Below are positions 61,667-64,000 of a DNA stretch of 64,000 nt, piece after piece (the stretch's first letter is position 1; each line of letters starts with the position of its first letter). Source of the DNA: Leptospira congkakensis (GTDB lineage Bacteria > Spirochaetota > Leptospiria > Leptospirales > Leptospiraceae). Location: positions 124,001-188,000 of the forward strand of contig NZ_RQGQ01000011.1 of the NCBI RefSeq assembly GCF_004770265.1, written 5' to 3'. Under the pieces are notes generated by a model. The model was not told where the DNA came from, did no database searches, and saw only the letters and a list, made by a program, of their open reading frames with translations. A program made the translations under genes and the position numbers.

Positions 61667-63734
61667 CGATACAAATCAGAGTGGAGTCATCCTTCCAATA
61701 AGATTTATTCATCCTTTGAAATAACATCGTTTTGATAGAAGGAACAACTTCTTCAAACGGTAACTTTACGGTATTTTTGATTACTTCTAACAAATCTCCC
61801 CAGGCTTGCACCCCATCCGATTCGTTTAACTCTTCAAATAGTCCATCTGTAAACAAAAAAAGCCTGTCGCCCGACTCCACTTTTGATTCAAAAATTCCAT
61901 ACCGATAGTGTTCTAAAATTCCAATAATGGGGCCTGTGTTTTCAAGCATAGTAGTGGTTCCATCTTTTTTCATATGGATTTGATTCTGAACACCACCTCC
62001 CGCATAACGAAAAATACCTTGGTGAAAATCAAAATCGAGCACAAGTGCGGGAAAATAAATTTGTAAGTCAGCATTTTTATCATAAAAATGTTGGTTCATA
62101 TAAAACAATAAATCATTCGGACGCATAGCCACAGCAGAAACACGTTCAAACTCTGACTGGATCATCATTGAATAAAGTGCAGCTTGTAAACCATGACCAG
62201 TAGCATCACCCAAAAAGAATCGATAGTAAAAATCTTGGATTCGTTTGATGAAATAGATATCCCCACCAACCTCAGCAATCGGTTTGTATAAAATATCAAC
62301 TTTGAGATTGGGTTCCAGTTCAGGAAGTTTGGTTACATTTTGGATGATAGACTTTGCGAGTTTCATATCCTTTCCGATTTGATCCAACTTGCCCTGTAGT
62401 TCTTCAGTTTTGTCTTTTACCCGCGTTTCCAAACGTTCATTCAAATCAGTAAGTTGGTTTTGTACTTTTTGTAAGGTTTTGTTTTTGTCGGAGAGTTCAA
62501 TCGCCAAGTTCTCTGCTTCCACAAATCCTTTTGAAAAGTTCCGAGCAATGTACACTGACTGTACTAAAAACATTGTGAAAATTCCAAAATGAATTGTTAA
62601 AGGTCCATAAATGACCAGGTTATTGACCAAAACATCATTGATAAAACTAGCAATAAAGATGGTAAAACTAACTAAAAAAAGTATGGAACCTGGGGAGGAA
62701 TCGCGGATAGCCCTAATAATCACAAAAAAAGTGTAAATGACACCAATCAGTGTAAAAATCTGAAAAGGCACCATCAAATACGTGTAAAACGATGAACGAG
62801 TCACTAAAACGATAAAACAAAATGCAAAACCAAAATATCTTATTAATTCATAAAATAAACGCGAAAAATAAGGTTTAAAAAGTAGGTAAACATACTTTGA
62901 AAATATTGGTATTATTAAAAAGAAACTCAGGTAACTGAGTTTTAAATGTAATTCCCAAGGTAAGTTTGGAAAAATTTGTACCAAATATTTGTTACCGGTG
63001 ATAAACACACGTAAGGCAACCAAAACACAGGTCAGAGCAAACCAAAAAGTAAATGGGTCTTTTTTACGATTCCAATATAAAAACACATGATAAATACCCA
63101 TAAACAGAATGCTTCCGACGAGTAACATATCTCGCAAAATAGCAGATTCATATTGGTGGTGAATTTCGGAAGTGTTTCCGATTGTAATTACTTGGGCAGG
63201 TCCACCCTTCCTGTGGTGGTAATTAGAAATTTGTAATACGATTGAAGTTTGATTCTCTTTTGGAAAAAAATCTACTATTCTTGGTCTATATTCTGGTTTT
63301 CCCGTTTGGTAGGAGGCAGAAACAATACCATTAGATGTTAGCCGAACACCATCAACAAACAAGTTATAGGCGGTTTCCATTTCAGGAACCTTTAAAGAAA
63401 GTGGAATTCCTTTTTGCCCATGGAGGATTTCGACAGTAAAAGTGGCATACCCATCTCCAGCGAGAAATCCGCGATTGATGAAAGAGTCCGACCAAACGCC
63501 TGGTACCTTGAAAAAATTAGGTTCTCTGATTGTTTCTAAAGAGGTTAGTTCAGTAGGAGAAATCAAAAGACCAGGATAGTATTCCCACTCTCCCACAAGT
63601 TCAATTGTTTTTGTTTGGTCTCTTAAATACGACTCGGCCGACAGAACCCCCTTCTCCACTTTTGGAGGCACTTCTTTCGGAACACACGAAACAAGTGCCA
63701 AACACCAAACAATTCCGAACAAACGGAAATTCAT
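61656..63734 (-). CDS. 7TMR-DISM sensor with SpoIIE/PP2C phosphatase
   Basis: Membrane signalling protein of 692 residues. The start used gives a lipoprotein signal (FGIVWCLALVSC); a longer frame from 63806 would overlap citrate synthase. A 7TMR-DISM type 2-like extracellular beta domain (about 30-190) is followed by seven helices (about 200-405), a coiled coil (about 410-465) and a PP2C domain with VGGDIYF, GDATGHGLQAA and a terminal DDSTLIC. All metal ligands are present. It probably reports an extracellular ligand to a STAS partner. Follows citrate synthase with a 22-base gap and no clear ribosome site. Confidence 0.87.
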   Translation of the reverse strand: MNFRLFGIVWCLALVSCVPKEVPPKVEKGVLSAESYLRDQTKTIELVGEWEYYPGLLISPTELTSLETIREPNFFKVPGVWSDSFINRGFLAGDGYATFTVEILHGQKGIPLSLKVPEMETAYNLFVDGVRLTSNGIVSASYQTGKPEYRPRIVDFFPKENQTSIVLQISNYHHRKGGPAQVITIGNTSEIHHQYESAILRDMLLVGSILFMGIYHVFLYWNRKKDPFTFWFALTCVLVALRVFITGNKYLVQIFPNLPWELHLKLSYLSFFLIIPIFSKYVYLLFKPYFSRLFYELIRYFGFAFCFIVLVTRSSFYTYLMVPFQIFTLIGVIYTFFVIIRAIRDSSPGSILFLVSFTIFIASFINDVLVNNLVIYGPLTIHFGIFTMFLVQSVYIARNFSKGFVEAENLAIELSDKNKTLQKVQNQLTDLNERLETRVKDKTEELQGKLDQIGKDMKLAKSIIQNVTKLPELEPNLKVDILYKPIAEVGGDIYFIKRIQDFYYRFFLGDATGHGLQAALYSMMIQSEFERVSAVAMRPNDLLFYMNQHFYDKNADLQIYFPALVLDFDFHQGIFRYAGGGVQNQIHMKKDGTTTMLENTGPIIGILEHYRYGIFESKVESGDRLFLFTDGLFEELNESDGVQAWGDLLEVIKNTVKLPFEEVVPSIKTMLFQRMNKSYWKDDSTLICIEIT

Positions 63735-63756
63735 TGGAAAAGAGAGTTTAACAGAC

Positions 63757-64000
63757 CTATAGACGGTTCTGAACAGGGATGTACTTTCTTTGGTTTTCAC
63801 CCACATATATCTGTTTTGGACGAACTTTTGAGAAGTCTCCCTTCATTCTTTGTTCTCTCCAATGGGCAAGCCAACCTGGAAGTCTGCCGATCACTTGCAT
63901 GACAGAGAACATATTTTTAGGGATTCCCAATGTGTGAAATACGAGTCCTGAGTAATATTCTAAATTTGGATAAAGAAGGTTCTCCATAAAGTAGGAATCG
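63757..64000 (-). CDS. gltA: Citrate synthase, C-terminal part
   Basis: The frame is open to the window edge and holds the last 80 codons of a type II citrate synthase, which condenses oxaloacetate and acetyl-CoA in the TCA cycle. Signatures are YPNLEYYSG, the LGIPKNMFSVMQVIGR helix, GWLAHWREQR (arginine and histidine of the substrate site) and RPKQIYVGE. The N-terminal 80% lies outside. Confidence 0.93.
   Translation of the reverse strand, partial: DSYFMENLLYPNLEYYSGLVFHTLGIPKNMFSVMQVIGRLPGWLAHWREQRMKGDFSKVRPKQIYVGENQRKYIPVQNRL

Noticed and set aside
63735..63806. Longer N-terminus for the 7TMR-DISM phosphatase
   Set aside because: It would overlap the end of citrate synthase and place 24 residues before a good lipoprotein signal.
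1..64000. tRNA, rRNA, insertion sequences, prophage, CRISPR and toxin-antitoxin loci
   Set aside because: No cloverleaf-like segment, transposase, integrase, direct-repeat array or paired small toxin/antitoxin frames could be supported from reading the sequence.

Overview
The window looks like chromosomal DNA of a Leptospira species or a very close spirochete relative. The GC content is moderate to low (about 38-40% by eye). The gene content includes a FlaA-like flagellar-sheath family protein, OmpL47-like Ig-repeat and OmpA-type outer-membrane proteins, many lipoproteins with spirochete-style lipoboxes, and a large set of SpoIIE/PP2C phosphatases joined to 7TM sensors. A saprophytic lineage is possible but is inference only. 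Coding density is very high, with no gene-free gap over 300 bases. I saw no tRNA, rRNA, CRISPR, insertion sequence or prophage.

Layout. 1-618: end-truncated TRIC/UPF0126 membrane protein. 701-3808: large beta-helix lipoprotein. 3861-18773: twelve minus-strand genes with gaps of 14 bases or less, so probably one very long transcription unit. Read in transcription order they are an AfsA-hotdog/PilZ protein, a FabG-like reductase, a 1904-residue kinase/ATPase/GAF/PP2C hub, AcpS, a small TPR protein, a bactofilin, a 7TM histidine kinase, a second SDR, a cupin, a cAMP-type sensor/PP2C phosphatase, a PlsC-type acyltransferase and a beta-propeller lipoprotein of the strictosidine-synthase/SMP-30 class. 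18876-19307: universal stress protein. 19434-27719: a polyamine module in which ydcSTUV (uptake ABC transporter) is divergent from gabD-gabT-patD (conversion of gamma-aminobutyraldehyde and GABA to succinate).

27763-41847: DUF389 protein, a PpiD-like anchored protein next to a CheX phosphatase, a three-gene envelope operon (OmpA/PD40, anchored coiled-coil, TPR), the ABC-F ATPase YbiT, an outer-membrane barrel, and the tightly overlapped comF-STAS-rdgB operon in which rdgB appears to use a CTG start. An OmpL47-like protein and a FlaA-like protein follow, divergently arranged. 41896-47562: lipoprotein N-acyltransferase with a hypothetical partner, a YacL-type PIN/TRAM protein, CarD with a clear sigma70-type promoter inside an inverted repeat, and a SPOR protein. 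47709-53060: methyltransferase, LamG lipoprotein, 7TMR-DISM/AraC regulator and a membrane PP2C phosphatase.

53146-59963: the aerobic terminal oxidase region. A minus-strand operon (50-residue membrane peptide, SCO1, CtaC with fused cytochrome c, CtaD, CtaE, CtaF) is divergent from heme-A biosynthesis (ctaA, ctaB). CtaD carries YSHPAVY where A1-type oxidases carry GHPEVY, so it is an A2-type caa3 oxidase. 60000-61582: a pair of TPM-domain proteins. 61656-63734: a 7TMR-DISM/PP2C phosphatase. 63757-64000: the C-terminus of citrate synthase.

The main themes are partner-switch signalling (four PP2C-type phosphatases and one STAS antagonist), envelope biogenesis and aerobic energy metabolism. The strongest candidates for undescribed biology are the AfsA-hotdog/PilZ protein coupled to a reductase, the shared phosphatase-TPR output module found under two unrelated sensor heads, and start codons placed in the loops of terminator-like hairpins.
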